49,416 bases of DNA. It comes from an uncultured Acetatifactor sp. GTDB taxonomy: Bacteria > Bacillota > Clostridia > Lachnospirales > Lachnospiraceae. The translations under genes were made by a program, and so were the position numbers. Where the stretch lies: NCBI GenBank assembly GCA_949840885.1, contig CATKYJ010000033.1:1-49416 (forward strand), written 5' to 3'. Positions 40,755 to 48,890 of this stretch are shown here, in pieces. The notes below the pieces were generated by a model. The model ran no database searches, was not told the DNA's origin, and saw only the letters and a list, made by a program, of their open reading frames with translations. Each line of letters begins with the position of its first letter. The stretch's first letter is position 1.

Positions 40755-42815
40755 TTACACCACAATCCTGCAGCGCTCCCGTTCCCCGCCAGAGCGCTCC
40801 ACGCGAAGCTTCCCCTCCGCATCTACCCCCAGGGATATCCTGTTAAACTTTCCCCGCTCAAAGGCAAAGGTCTCGAAGTCATCCTCATACAGGGTACATT
40901 CCTCCCGGACGTCCCCGTATATCCTAGGATGAATCTGGAAAACAGTGTCCCTGGACACATATTCCACAGGCTCCGCCAGAGGAAGAATGCAGCCGTCCCG
41001 GACATATACCGGAATCTTGTCATAGTCCGCGGTGATTTCGTAACTCTTCCCCCCTTCCAGGACGGTTCCGTTCCAGAAATCATGCCACTTCCCCGCCGGA
41101 AGATACACCCTGCGCTCCGTGCCGTCCTCCAGGGTCATGGGAGCCACCAGCAAGCTGTCACCCAGCAAATATTCATCGTCCACATTCCTCGCCTGGAGAT
41201 CCTCCTCGTAATCCATCACCAGCGCCCGGACCGGCGGGATTCCCTCTCTCCGGTATCTCACAAAAGCACTGTAAAGGTAGGGCAGCAGGGACATCCTGAT
41301 TTCGTGATATCTTCTGCAGACATCTGTGTAGTATCCCGTATCCTCCATAAACTCTCCCGCCAGGTTCTTGGTGATGTCCACCTGCTTCCACGGCGGATTG
41401 GGAATCCGCCAGCAGTTGTAGATGGCATGGGCGGAAAACATAATCGTCTCCATGCGCCGGAGCAGATCTCTGCCGTTCCTGCAGCTTCTTACCTCCGGCG
41501 CCCAAAGCAGCCCCGAGAACCCGGAAGTCACCATCCCCCGGATGAACTGCTTATGGTCATATAAATCGGAGTACAGCACAAAGGGCAGGGGCGCGGCCAG
41601 AGCCCCCGACGACCTTACCTGGGAGTATGTCCTCCTGTCCTCCCCCCGGAACATATCATAGACCAGGCCTTGGTACAGCCCCCCGATGGCTGCGTGCATT
41701 TGCTCCCCGTCCATTCCGGATGGGAAACGGGCCGTATCCGGGAATGACCAGTTGGAAGCATTCATATCCGAATTGTCGCACTCGTCCAGCTTAAAGCCTG
41801 CGATTTTCTTTCGAACAAAATGTTCCCTGTGATAATCCGCAAAAAGCTCCCTGGCCTCCGGCGTCCCGAAATCCGGCACCAATCCGTTCCACACCTCATA
41901 TTCTCCGGAAAAAGGGAGAAGTTCCTGATAAAAGGACGCAGCCGGGTACACGAACAGATGCTCCCACAGGTTCAGCTTATATCCCTGTCCCTCCAGATCC
42001 TGTATCATCTCCTCCGGCCGGGGGAACAGATCGGACCACTGGTAGGTACAGGAATAGCTGTGAGAGTGCCAGCCGGGCTCCAGCCCCAGCACATCCACAG
42101 GCATCCTCTCCTCCCGAAAGCTTCTGGCCATGTCCTGTACTGCCTCCTGGCCGCTTCCGCCGTAGGAACGGTACCACACGCCCAGCCCCCACATGGGCGG
42201 CAGGCAGCCTCCTCCGGAGAACAGATTGTAACGCTGCACCACCTCTTTCACCTTTCCGGCAAAAAGGTAGAGATCCACACCCTCCACGGCCTTTAGGTCA
42301 ATGATTACGGTGCGCCTCTCCGCGTTCCTCTTCAGGGCATAGAGCGCCGACTCCGAGAATTCCTCATGGGCCTGGTTTACTTCCCTCCTGTGGGAGGAAC
42401 GCCCTTTCTCCAGGCTGGTGCCCATATAAAATTCCGCATGGCGGAAAGTGTCCGCAAACAGGCCGTACCCAGCCGTGGATATGTAAAAGGGAACCGGGGC
42501 ATGGCTCTCCCCGGTATCCGCCGCCGGATCGGAATTAACCCGCAGCAGGCGCTTGCGCCCCGCCTGGTTCAGGCTCCTAAACTGCAGCCCGAAGCCGTAG
42601 ATGTCCTCCTGGGTGTCCATAGGCAGCATAATCTGCAGTCCCCTCTTGTCCTGCCGGGAGGTAATCTGCCCTGCCACCTCCGGCAGCTTCGCGGTTCCCA
42701 TGTCCTTTAATGCCTCCTCCTGTACGGGAAATTTCCTCCACGCCACAGGGGTATGCGCTTCCGGCACACCGATGGTCACTTTCCATATGCCCTCTGCTAT
42801 TGCTTTCCATTCCAT
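40755..42815 (-). CDS. GH31 family glycosidase
   Basis: This 686-residue protein has an N-terminal beta domain (GFGLQFRSLNQAGRKRLLRV; VPFYISTAGYGLFADT), a TIM barrel with PPMWGLGVWYRS, and the nucleophile region GFKLDECDNSD (first aspartate about residue 344). A C-terminal domain (VYLPAGKWHDFWNGTVLEG) is the usual GH31 proximal domain. The acid/base region reads SGFSGLLWAPEVR rather than the common W-x-x-D-I-G-G-F, so it belongs to a divergent branch. No signal peptide is seen, so it should be cytoplasmic. The start at 42815 follows AAAGGAG; it overlaps no gene but lies 23 bp after the truncated nitrilase-family gene. The substrate is unknown. Confidence 0.85.
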   Translation of the reverse strand: MEWKAIAEGIWKVTIGVPEAHTPVAWRKFPVQEEALKDMGTAKLPEVAGQITSRQDKRGLQIMLPMDTQEDIYGFGLQFRSLNQAGRKRLLRVNSDPAADTGESHAPVPFYISTAGYGLFADTFRHAEFYMGTSLEKGRSSHRREVNQAHEEFSESALYALKRNAERRTVIIDLKAVEGVDLYLFAGKVKEVVQRYNLFSGGGCLPPMWGLGVWYRSYGGSGQEAVQDMARSFREERMPVDVLGLEPGWHSHSYSCTYQWSDLFPRPEEMIQDLEGQGYKLNLWEHLFVYPAASFYQELLPFSGEYEVWNGLVPDFGTPEARELFADYHREHFVRKKIAGFKLDECDNSDMNASNWSFPDTARFPSGMDGEQMHAAIGGLYQGLVYDMFRGEDRRTYSQVRSSGALAAPLPFVLYSDLYDHKQFIRGMVTSGFSGLLWAPEVRSCRNGRDLLRRMETIMFSAHAIYNCWRIPNPPWKQVDITKNLAGEFMEDTGYYTDVCRRYHEIRMSLLPYLYSAFVRYRREGIPPVRALVMDYEEDLQARNVDDEYLLGDSLLVAPMTLEDGTERRVYLPAGKWHDFWNGTVLEGGKSYEITADYDKIPVYVRDGCILPLAEPVEYVSRDTVFQIHPRIYGDVREECTLYEDDFETFAFERGKFNRISLGVDAEGKLRVERSGGERERCRIVV

Positions 42816-42837
42816 AATGCTCCTTTCCGCCGGCATT

Positions 42838-43338
42838 CTATGAACCGGCAATCCGTTTTTTCTTAACCGTTTTCCGTTTTTTCCCGTATAGCCCCGGCGT
42901 CAGTTCCCTGCTCTCCTCCTCTGTCAGATGAATTTTGTCATAGACTGCCGCCAGCCTGCCGTCCCTGTCATACACCAGCGCGGAGTTATAGCATTTTACT
43001 ACGCTCTCCGAGTCGATTCTGCGGTTGTACACCCCTGCTACCAGCCAGGCCTTTTTGCCTGCCGCAAGCGCCTGCAGCCTTTCCCATAGGCCATCCTGAG
43101 GATACTCGGGCAGCCAGGAAGCATATTCTCCCTCCAGCGCTCTCTCCGGCCCGCAGTAATTGATTGCCTCTGAGGTCACAATCAAATCGCACCCCGGCGG
43201 GACAGACCAGGCGAGCTCCAATGTCTGCTCCAGCATTTCCCGCTGCAGTGCAAGGACTTCCTCCCTGGGAAAACGCAGCTTTTCATTCAGGAAATCGTAC
43301 AGCCTGTTCTGCTTTGTCTGAATCAATGCCGCTTTCAA
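42838..43338 (-). pseudogene. Truncated carbon-nitrogen hydrolase (nitrilase family)
   Basis: This 166-residue product begins LKAALIQTKQNRLYDF and contains the first two members of the nitrilase catalytic triad: glutamate in DLIVTSEAINYCG and lysine in VYDKIHLTEEE. After ELTPGLYGKK it ends with a lysine-rich tail. The C-terminal half, with the catalytic cysteine, is missing; family members are usually about 260-300 residues. The gene is therefore probably inactive. The start is taken as TTG at 43338 with AAGGAGG upstream. It lies just upstream of the GH31 gene, which is intact and reads the same way. Confidence 0.75.
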
Positions 43339-43424
43339 CGTGTCATCCTCCTTTCCGCCTGTGAGCCATAGAGAGCCCTTCACTCCCGGCCCTGCACCTT
43401 CCTTTCTTTTTTTACTGTATCATG

Positions 43425-43453
43425 TTGACAAAGAAATAACCATTTCCTAAAAT
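43425..43453 (+). promoter_or_regulatory. Promoter of the AraC gene at 43545
   Basis: TTGACA (43425-43430) and TAAAAT (43448-43453) are 17 bp apart, about 90 bp upstream of the start codon. The region also separates the divergent nitrilase-family/GH31 unit. Confidence 0.6.
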
Positions 43454-43544
43454 GTAATCAACTGATATTTTCTGTAATTTTCTACTTAAAATACACGGTA
43501 TTGCCAATGGCAGGCACACTGTCGGACAAAAGAAAGGAGCTATT

Positions 43545-44360
43545 ATGATCACAGTGAATATCTGCGGTTATGACTCGATGCATAAAATGTCGTTCAACCG
43601 TTCCTACCCTGACGGCTATGAGGATTATAGCCTGCTTCTCATCAAGACAGAATCTTATTTTGAAGTAGGTGGGGAAGTGTTGGATTTTCCGCCCAACACG
43701 ACAATGATTTACGGGATGCATTCCCCTGTCCATTATGGCTGCCAGAATCCCCGCTACAATGACGACTGGATTCATTTTGAATTGCACGGCGAAGATGAGG
43801 ATCTGCTCCGTAAACTTGCAATTCCTGTTGACTGCCCCTTTACACTGCCCTATCTGGGAGCACTAACGGATTATGTCAGGTTGATTGTACAGGAAAAATT
43901 GTCTGCCCATTCCCATAGCCGTCAAGTGATAGATTCTTTGATGCGTGCCCTGCTTTATTCCCTGGCCAGCCAGCTACATGCGGTTCCTGACAGCAATACG
44001 AATCATAAGTACTATTATCCCATGAATGAGCTGCGCATAGAGATTCTGAATGCCCCTTATCAAAAATGGGATACGCCTCAGTTTGCCAGGAAGCTCCACC
44101 TGAGCATATCCCATTTTCAGCACCTTTATAAACAATTTTTCGGGACTACCTGTATCCAGGATATCATCCGGGCCCGTATAAAGCATGCCCAACTCTATCT
44201 GTGCATCTCGGAGATGTCCGTCTCCTCCCTTGCCTCCTTTTGCGGCTACGACAATGAGCTCCACTTCATGCGTCAGTTCAAGAAGCTGACCGGCATGACG
44301 CCCAGCCAGTACCGGGAGACACACCGCAGGCAGTGCGGGGAGCGGGTATCGCTTTCTTAA
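43545..44360 (+). CDS. AraC family transcriptional regulator
   Basis: This 271-residue protein has a cupin-like N-terminal domain (FEVGGEVLDFPPNTTMIYG; YNDDWIHFELHGEDEDLL) and a C-terminal AraC domain (WDTPQFARKLHLSISHFQHLY; VSSLASFCGYDNELHFMRQF; TGMTPSQYRETHRRQ). The ATG at 43545 follows AAAGGAG. It is divergent from the nitrilase-family/GH31 unit and converges with the GH5 gene. The likely target is the GH31 unit; the ligand is unknown. Confidence 0.92.
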   Translation: MITVNICGYDSMHKMSFNRSYPDGYEDYSLLLIKTESYFEVGGEVLDFPPNTTMIYGMHSPVHYGCQNPRYNDDWIHFELHGEDEDLLRKLAIPVDCPFTLPYLGALTDYVRLIVQEKLSAHSHSRQVIDSLMRALLYSLASQLHAVPDSNTNHKYYYPMNELRIEILNAPYQKWDTPQFARKLHLSISHFQHLYKQFFGTTCIQDIIRARIKHAQLYLCISEMSVSSLASFCGYDNELHFMRQFKKLTGMTPSQYRETHRRQCGERVSLS

Positions 44361-44425
44361 GCCCAGGTTACCCGGCTCTCGTTTGGAACAGGAAAAATCC
44401 ATTTGCTTGCAGGGGAGCCGGAAAA

Positions 44426-46210
44426 TCAGGGGGCAATCTTTAGAATGAAGCCGATGTTTTCTACGCTGCCTCCCGCATCCAGCTTGCCATTATAGTCCAT
44501 GTTCGTGATGGTAAGGGTGCTCCCCTCTGCCTGATAGCTTCCGTTCCAGCCGTTCTGCAGCGCGATATCACCCTGAAAGGTCAAAGTGATTTTCCATCCC
44601 TCCTGAGGCGTTTGCGCGGGATTTGTAAGGGTCACTTCATATTGGTAATAGCTTTCGTTGTTCTGCTCCCAGGAGTTTATTATCTCCGCTTTCACTGTCA
44701 GATCGCCTGCTTCCGGGCTCACTTGCCCTGCCATGCTGTCTGCGGGCTCCCCCGGAGGGGTCTGTGCGCTTTCAACCCCCGGGCTGCCGGGGGTATCCTG
44801 GGGCTTGCCTGCGTCAGTCCCGCTGTCCTGGGGGGATCCCGCGCCACTATTCTGGGAGCTGCCTCCGTCTCCCCCTGACGGGGAACCGTCCACCGGGCTT
44901 CGGCTTCCATCCTGGCCGCCCGCATTTCCCTCCTCCGGGCTCCCTAGCATCTCCAGCAGCCACTTCCCGGAATCGCTCAGATCCTCTTCGGTAAATCCGC
45001 TGGTCTTGCTGCAGCTGCTTTTCAGGATGGCGGAGGTCTCCGCTTTGTTAGACAGATTCCACGCCACATAGCTTATGCCGTACTCGTCCATGACCTCCAC
45101 CCACTTGTCCGCCTGGCCCTTATCGATACCGCCGTTGCCGCTGGCGTCGCAGATGCCGTATTCCGACACAAATACAGGCAGGCCTGCGTCAACCGCTTTC
45201 CCCATGGTGTCCCGCAGGGAATCCCTGTGGGTGGCCGCATAGAAATGCAGGGTGTACATGATATTCTCATACCCCGTAATGGGGTCTGCCGCCGCCTGGT
45301 CCACATACTGGGACCAGTTGGGCGTGCCTACCAGGACAATGCCGTCCGCGTCCTGCTCCCGGATGACGGCTATGACTTGTTCCGCATAGGACTTTATTTC
45401 GGCCCAGGAGACGCCTCCGTTGGGCTCATTGCAGATTTCATAGATGACATTTACATAGTCAGCGTACTCCTCCGACATTTCCCGGAAAAATTCCTTTGCC
45501 GCCTCCAGATAGGTATTGGGATTCCCGTCTGACAGGATGTGCCAGTCAATGATCACATAGAGCCCGCAGTCCGTGGCGTACTCCACGCCGTTTTTGACCA
45601 GGGCCTTTAAATCCTCCTGGTTGCCGCCCGTGCAGTATCCGCCGCTTTCTCCGGTATACATGGCCAGGCGGACTACGTCCATCCCCCACTCCTCTCTTAG
45701 CTGCCGGAAGCACTCTGCATTTACATACTGCGGAAACCAGGCCAGGCCGTGGGTGCTGATTCCCTTTAGTTGGACGGGATTGCCGTCACTGTCCGTAAGC
45801 CCGGCGCCGGATACGGACAGGGGGCACAGCGTTCCTGCGGCATCCTGTCTCTGTGTCCCATTGCCGCCGGATACGGCTTCCCCGGTCATTGCCCCTGCGG
45901 TTCCGGCTTCTGCCTCTCCCGCTTCCGTTTCCGCGTCCCCGCTTACGGATTCTGTTTTTCCTTTTTCTGCTCCGGCGGTCTGGCTTCCGACGTTTTTTGT
46001 TCCACCTGCTCCGGTTTTGGCCTCTTCCCTCTCTGCCTCTCCGGCTTCCGTTCCCGCATCTCCGATTCCTGCTCCGGATTCTCCCTGCTCCTCAGTCCCG
46101 CTATCATGCACCTGGCTTACCCCGCCCGCCGGGGCCTGCGCCCGGCCGCAGCCTGCGGCACAGAATATCCCGATCAAAAGCACACTGCAGCATATGATCA
46201 TCTTTCTCAT
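44426..46210 (-). CDS. GH5 endoglucanase-like lipoprotein with C-terminal CBM
   Basis: This 594-residue exported protein has a signal peptide with lipobox CAAGC (cysteine at residue 21). A low-complexity E/A/G/T linker runs to about residue 130 and a GH5 catalytic domain follows (GLAWFPQYVNAECFRQLREE; acid/base glutamate in YEICNEPNGG near residue 262; nucleophile in FVSEYGICD near residue 350). A second G/S/P/D-rich linker runs from about 425 to 500. A C-terminal beta-sandwich (WKITLTFQGDIALQNGWNGS) resembles cellulose-binding family 2-type modules. Being lipid-anchored, it would act on beta-glucan or mannan at the cell surface. The ATG at 46210 is preferred to one two codons earlier because AGGAGGG lies at normal distance from it. 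It is monocistronic. Confidence 0.88.
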   Translation of the reverse strand: MRKMIICCSVLLIGIFCAAGCGRAQAPAGGVSQVHDSGTEEQGESGAGIGDAGTEAGEAEREEAKTGAGGTKNVGSQTAGAEKGKTESVSGDAETEAGEAEAGTAGAMTGEAVSGGNGTQRQDAAGTLCPLSVSGAGLTDSDGNPVQLKGISTHGLAWFPQYVNAECFRQLREEWGMDVVRLAMYTGESGGYCTGGNQEDLKALVKNGVEYATDCGLYVIIDWHILSDGNPNTYLEAAKEFFREMSEEYADYVNVIYEICNEPNGGVSWAEIKSYAEQVIAVIREQDADGIVLVGTPNWSQYVDQAAADPITGYENIMYTLHFYAATHRDSLRDTMGKAVDAGLPVFVSEYGICDASGNGGIDKGQADKWVEVMDEYGISYVAWNLSNKAETSAILKSSCSKTSGFTEEDLSDSGKWLLEMLGSPEEGNAGGQDGSRSPVDGSPSGGDGGSSQNSGAGSPQDSGTDAGKPQDTPGSPGVESAQTPPGEPADSMAGQVSPEAGDLTVKAEIINSWEQNNESYYQYEVTLTNPAQTPQEGWKITLTFQGDIALQNGWNGSYQAEGSTLTITNMDYNGKLDAGGSVENIGFILKIAP

Positions 46211-46669
46211 AGCCATCCACCCTCCTGCTATCCTTTTATTCTCGCTTCCCTATATGCAGCTGACAGAATCAGTTCTTAATGATATATCAGCACAAAATAC
46301 TCCTATTCTCAAATTCTATCAATCCACACGGCTTTGTCAAGTTCTTTGTTGCCGTGCCAGCTTTGCCAGTTCACATGCCGGCTTCAACTGTAGCAGCTGT
46401 TCCCTTGTATCTCTTCCTGTTATCCCTATTCCTGCTTCAGGGCAAAAACTCCTCTCTATGGACGTAATCTGCATTATCAACCTGCAGACCGGTCTTTGTC
46501 AAGATTCCCGCCAGGCTTCAAAAATCGCAAAATTCAAGCTTCCCGAAAGCAATTCCGGGAAGCTCGCTTCTTCTAAATATTCACTGGCCGGCACTCATAT
46601 TTGACACTCATATTTCATTCTGTACCTTGAACCTACCTTGAAATCGACAAGGAAATATTTACATATTGA
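46211..46669. other. Intergenic region at the edge of the AT-rich island
   Basis: No gene with a ribosome site was found. A 9-bp inverted repeat, AGCTTCCCG (46537-46545) with CGGGAAGCT (46556-46564), is followed by a mixed T-rich stretch and could be a terminator in either direction. From about 46600 rightward the base composition becomes clearly AT-rich. Confidence 0.45.
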
Positions 46670-46698
46670 TTGAAAAAACGGAATAATTAGGTTATAAT
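46670..46698 (+). promoter_or_regulatory. Promoter of the ExbB/ExbD-like operon
   Basis: TTGAAA (46670-46675) and a perfect TATAAT (46693-46698) are separated by 17 bp, giving a leader of about 75 bases before the first gene at 46780. Confidence 0.75.
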
Positions 46699-46779
46699 AA
46701 AGTGTTAGATTTTGTAATTTTATAGATAAAACTTTATGCGAAAGAACCTCAAATACAAGATATAAAGGAGATATTTTAT

Positions 46780-47289
46780 ATGAATAAGCTAATGGACATT
46801 CTAGTAAACTTCCTTGCAGTAATGTTTTGCGAGGCTGGGAATTGGATTATAATTGTATTTGCAGTCATAAATGTGGCTTTTTATTTTAAGACTAAAAGAG
46901 CAATAAAAAGGACAGACGATATGTGTCATCCAAAAAGCGATAAAGTTAATAGAGTAAGTGCCAGAATGCAATGGAGTCCTGAAGAACTCCAAAAATTAGA
47001 ATCTATGCGTAATAAATTGGTAAAAAATTATGCATGGTATGCAAATATCACAGCTATATTTCCGCTTTTAGGGATTTTAGGTACAGTAGCGGCACTTGTT
47101 ACATATTCTGATGTGACTATGATGGAAAATTTTATGGTTGCATTAAGTACTACTCTTTTGGGGGTATTATGTGCCATTTTTTTTAAAGGTATTGATGCAG
47201 TCCTTTCTGGTCCTATGGATGTAATTATTGATGATGCGGATCATGTAATAGCCAGAGAAAGAGCCAAAGAAAGAGAGGCAGCGGAATGA
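46780..47289 (+). CDS. TolQ/ExbB/MotA-like proton channel protein
   Basis: This 169-residue membrane protein has three helices, at about residues 21-37, 88-109 and 117-142, as in TolQ and ExbB. The second carries FPLLGILGTVAAL, and the third carries ALSTTLLGVLCAIFFKG. These match the P-L-L-G-x-L-G-T-V and A-L-x-T-T-x-x-G signatures of the MotA/TolQ/ExbB family. Family members form pentamers around two ExbD/TolR/MotB helices and turn proton flow into rotation or force. The first cytoplasmic loop (about 38-87) is charged and short, unlike the long tail of ZorA. The ATG follows AAAGGAG and the stop overlaps the next gene by 4 bp (ATGA). It is the first gene of a four-gene AT-rich operon. Confidence 0.85.
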   Translation: MNKLMDILVNFLAVMFCEAGNWIIIVFAVINVAFYFKTKRAIKRTDDMCHPKSDKVNRVSARMQWSPEELQKLESMRNKLVKNYAWYANITAIFPLLGILGTVAALVTYSDVTMMENFMVALSTTLLGVLCAIFFKGIDAVLSGPMDVIIDDADHVIARERAKEREAAE

Positions 47290-47933
47290 GGCATAAGAGA
47301 ACGCGAAACATTGTAATCGAATTGACTTCGCTTCTTGACATTGTAATGATTTTGATTTTTGCTGTTATGATAAAAAACTCTCAGCTTGTAGAAGCAAGAA
47401 ATCAACAATTAACTGAATTACAAGAAGAGAATGCAACAATGCAAGATGAGTTAAAAGAATATGAAGGAATCTCTGAGGAATTAGACAATGCATTGGGAAA
47501 GCTTGAGGAAGGTGATTTAGAAACTCTATTAGAGCAACTACACAATGCAGAGAATCAACTTGACACCTACGAATATATGAACGATATTGTTATTGTCTAC
47601 AATGTTGGATTGAAAAATCGTTATAATAATACTTCAAGATGTATAACTTATGGTAGGGCATCTGATGAAAACCATAAAACATATGATGCAAAACGAACTG
47701 CTGATGATGAATGGAATTATGCAATAAACTATTTAAAATTGGATTTGCAAACATTTATAGAGAAAGAATTACAGGAAAATGCAGAGGATAAATATATTTA
47801 TCTTGTTTTTTCTGTTGATCTAACAAAAGTATATGCAAATGATTTTGATGATGTTGAAAAAGTATTGTCAGATTTTGAAACAAAGTATGGTGATAGAGTA
47901 AGATACAGACTTAGCATTTTAGAGGGAGAATGA
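47286..47933 (+). CDS. ExbD/TolR-like motor partner with coiled coil
   Basis: This 215-residue protein has a basic N-terminus and one membrane helix, VIELTSLLDIVMILIFAVMI (about residues 10-29). The aspartate at residue 18 lies where ExbD, TolR and MotB carry their proton-binding aspartate (compare M-T-P-L-I-D-V-V). A long coiled coil follows (about 31-95, rich in Q, E and L). The extracytoplasmic domain of about 115 residues ends with KYIYLVFSVDLTKVYANDF and a following helix and strand, a beta-alpha-beta layout like the end of ExbD. It should pair with the channel protein upstream, with which it overlaps by 4 bp. The coiled coil between helix and domain is unusual for ExbD and would hold the domain far from the membrane. 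Confidence 0.8.
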   Translation: MRHKRTRNIVIELTSLLDIVMILIFAVMIKNSQLVEARNQQLTELQEENATMQDELKEYEGISEELDNALGKLEEGDLETLLEQLHNAENQLDTYEYMNDIVIVYNVGLKNRYNNTSRCITYGRASDENHKTYDAKRTADDEWNYAINYLKLDLQTFIEKELQENAEDKYIYLVFSVDLTKVYANDFDDVEKVLSDFETKYGDRVRYRLSILEGE

Positions 47934-47939
47934 TCCAAA

Positions 47940-48326
47940 ATGAAGAATATATTTATTATTGTTGTAATTGTGTTGGTTTTAATGTGTGTTGGCTTAACAA
48001 TTGGATTAGGTGGATTTGGTACTGGGGATGGCAGTGGCGATGGAAATCAAGTTTTAAGTGCTTTTGCAGAAGAAAAGCAAGACGAAGAACTACAAGATAA
48101 AGAAGTAATCATAAAGGTTGAAGAAAATAAGATATATGTTGGGGAAGAAGAGTGTACAGGCATTGAGGATTTGACAGACAGAATAAGTAAAATTAGTTCC
48201 CAAGGGAAAGATGCGGAATATATTTTTGAATATGAGTATGCAATTAAAGCAACTTATGATGAAGTTAAGGAAACTCTAATGAACTTAGAAGAAACTTTGG
48301 GAATATCTATTGATTATAGGGAGTAA
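47940..48326 (+). CDS. Membrane-anchored ExbD-domain-like protein
   Basis: This 128-residue protein has an N-terminal hydrophobic helix (FIIVVIVLVLMCVGLTIGLG, about residues 4-23) that should anchor it or act as a signal. A glycine-rich and acidic linker runs to about residue 55, followed by a domain of about 70 residues. That domain reads VIIKVEENKIYVGEEECTGI, a helix LTDRISKI, a strand and TYDEVKETLMNLEETLGISI. This strand-helix-strand-helix-strand order resembles the extracytoplasmic domain of ExbD/TolR. It lacks a membrane aspartate, so it cannot replace the motor partner. It lies 6 bp after that gene, with a GGGAGAAT ribosome site inside it. It resembles the next gene product. Confidence 0.75.
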   Translation: MKNIFIIVVIVLVLMCVGLTIGLGGFGTGDGSGDGNQVLSAFAEEKQDEELQDKEVIIKVEENKIYVGEEECTGIEDLTDRISKISSQGKDAEYIFEYEYAIKATYDEVKETLMNLEETLGISIDYRE

Positions 48327-48332
48327 AACAAA

Positions 48333-48740
48333 ATGATGCGGAAAACTTATCTTATAATGTGCTTTGCCGTAATATTATTGCTAGGAGCTTGCGGAAAAAC
48401 AGAGGAAGAGCCAGAAACAATTGTGGTTGGCAACGGTGGAAATCAGATTAATGTAGATTCTGTAAATGCACCTGGCGGTGAAGCAGACAACAAGGAATCG
48501 GTTTTCGAGATTGGTAAAGAGAAATCTGATACGATTGTCATTGTCATAGATTGGGATAAAATCATAATCAATGACAGTGAATATAGCAATGGTGAAGAAA
48601 TGAAAGATCAGATTGTAAAATCCGGATGCAAAAAGATAGATTTGCAACATACTGATGCGAGTAAGGAAGCATTAGATGAAGTTGTAAATGTTCTAAAGGA
48701 GATTGAGGAAACCTTAGGAATCGTTGTAAACTATAATTAA
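48333..48740 (+). CDS. Lipoprotein with ExbD-domain-like C-terminus
   Basis: This 135-residue lipoprotein has a signal peptide and lipobox LLGAC (cysteine at residue 20), then an acidic G/N-rich linker to about residue 65. The C-terminal domain (TIVIVIDWDKIIINDSEYSN; ALDEVVNVLKEIEETLGIVV) aligns with that of the preceding protein: both end D-E-V-x-x-x-L-x-x-x-E-E-T-L-G-I, and both have an initial beta-hairpin around a K-I motif. The two are therefore diverged paralogues tethered in different ways. It is the last gene of the operon, 6 bp after the previous stop, with GGGAG as ribosome site and a strong terminator behind. The role is unknown; acting with the ExbB/ExbD-like motor is inferred from linkage. 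Confidence 0.75.
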   Translation: MMRKTYLIMCFAVILLLGACGKTEEEPETIVVGNGGNQINVDSVNAPGGEADNKESVFEIGKEKSDTIVIVIDWDKIIINDSEYSNGEEMKDQIVKSGCKKIDLQHTDASKEALDEVVNVLKEIEETLGIVVNYN

Positions 48741-48774
48741 ATTGTATATACAAATCTTATAAAATCTGTATTTT

Positions 48775-48805
48775 AGCCTGTGGGAGAAGTCTCACAGGCT
48801 TTTTC
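48775..48805 (+). terminator. Rho-independent terminator of the ExbB/ExbD-like operon
   Basis: AGCCTGTG (48775-48782) pairs with CACAGGCT (48793-48800), with further pairing in the loop, followed by TTTTT. It separates this operon from the MerR gene. Confidence 0.85.
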
Positions 48806-48890
48806 CATGTTTAAATCAGATCGCACACAATTCGCGCAAAAAACACGTCCTATTACGAAGCAGATATTTACATTATTTTTGAAAAAACAA

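Noticed and set aside
46780..48740. Calling the four-gene operon a Zorya defence system
   Set aside because: Only the general MotA/TolQ and MotB/ExbD features are shared. The long ZorA tail, the OmpA-type domain of ZorB and the cytosolic ZorC/D/E effectors are not seen.
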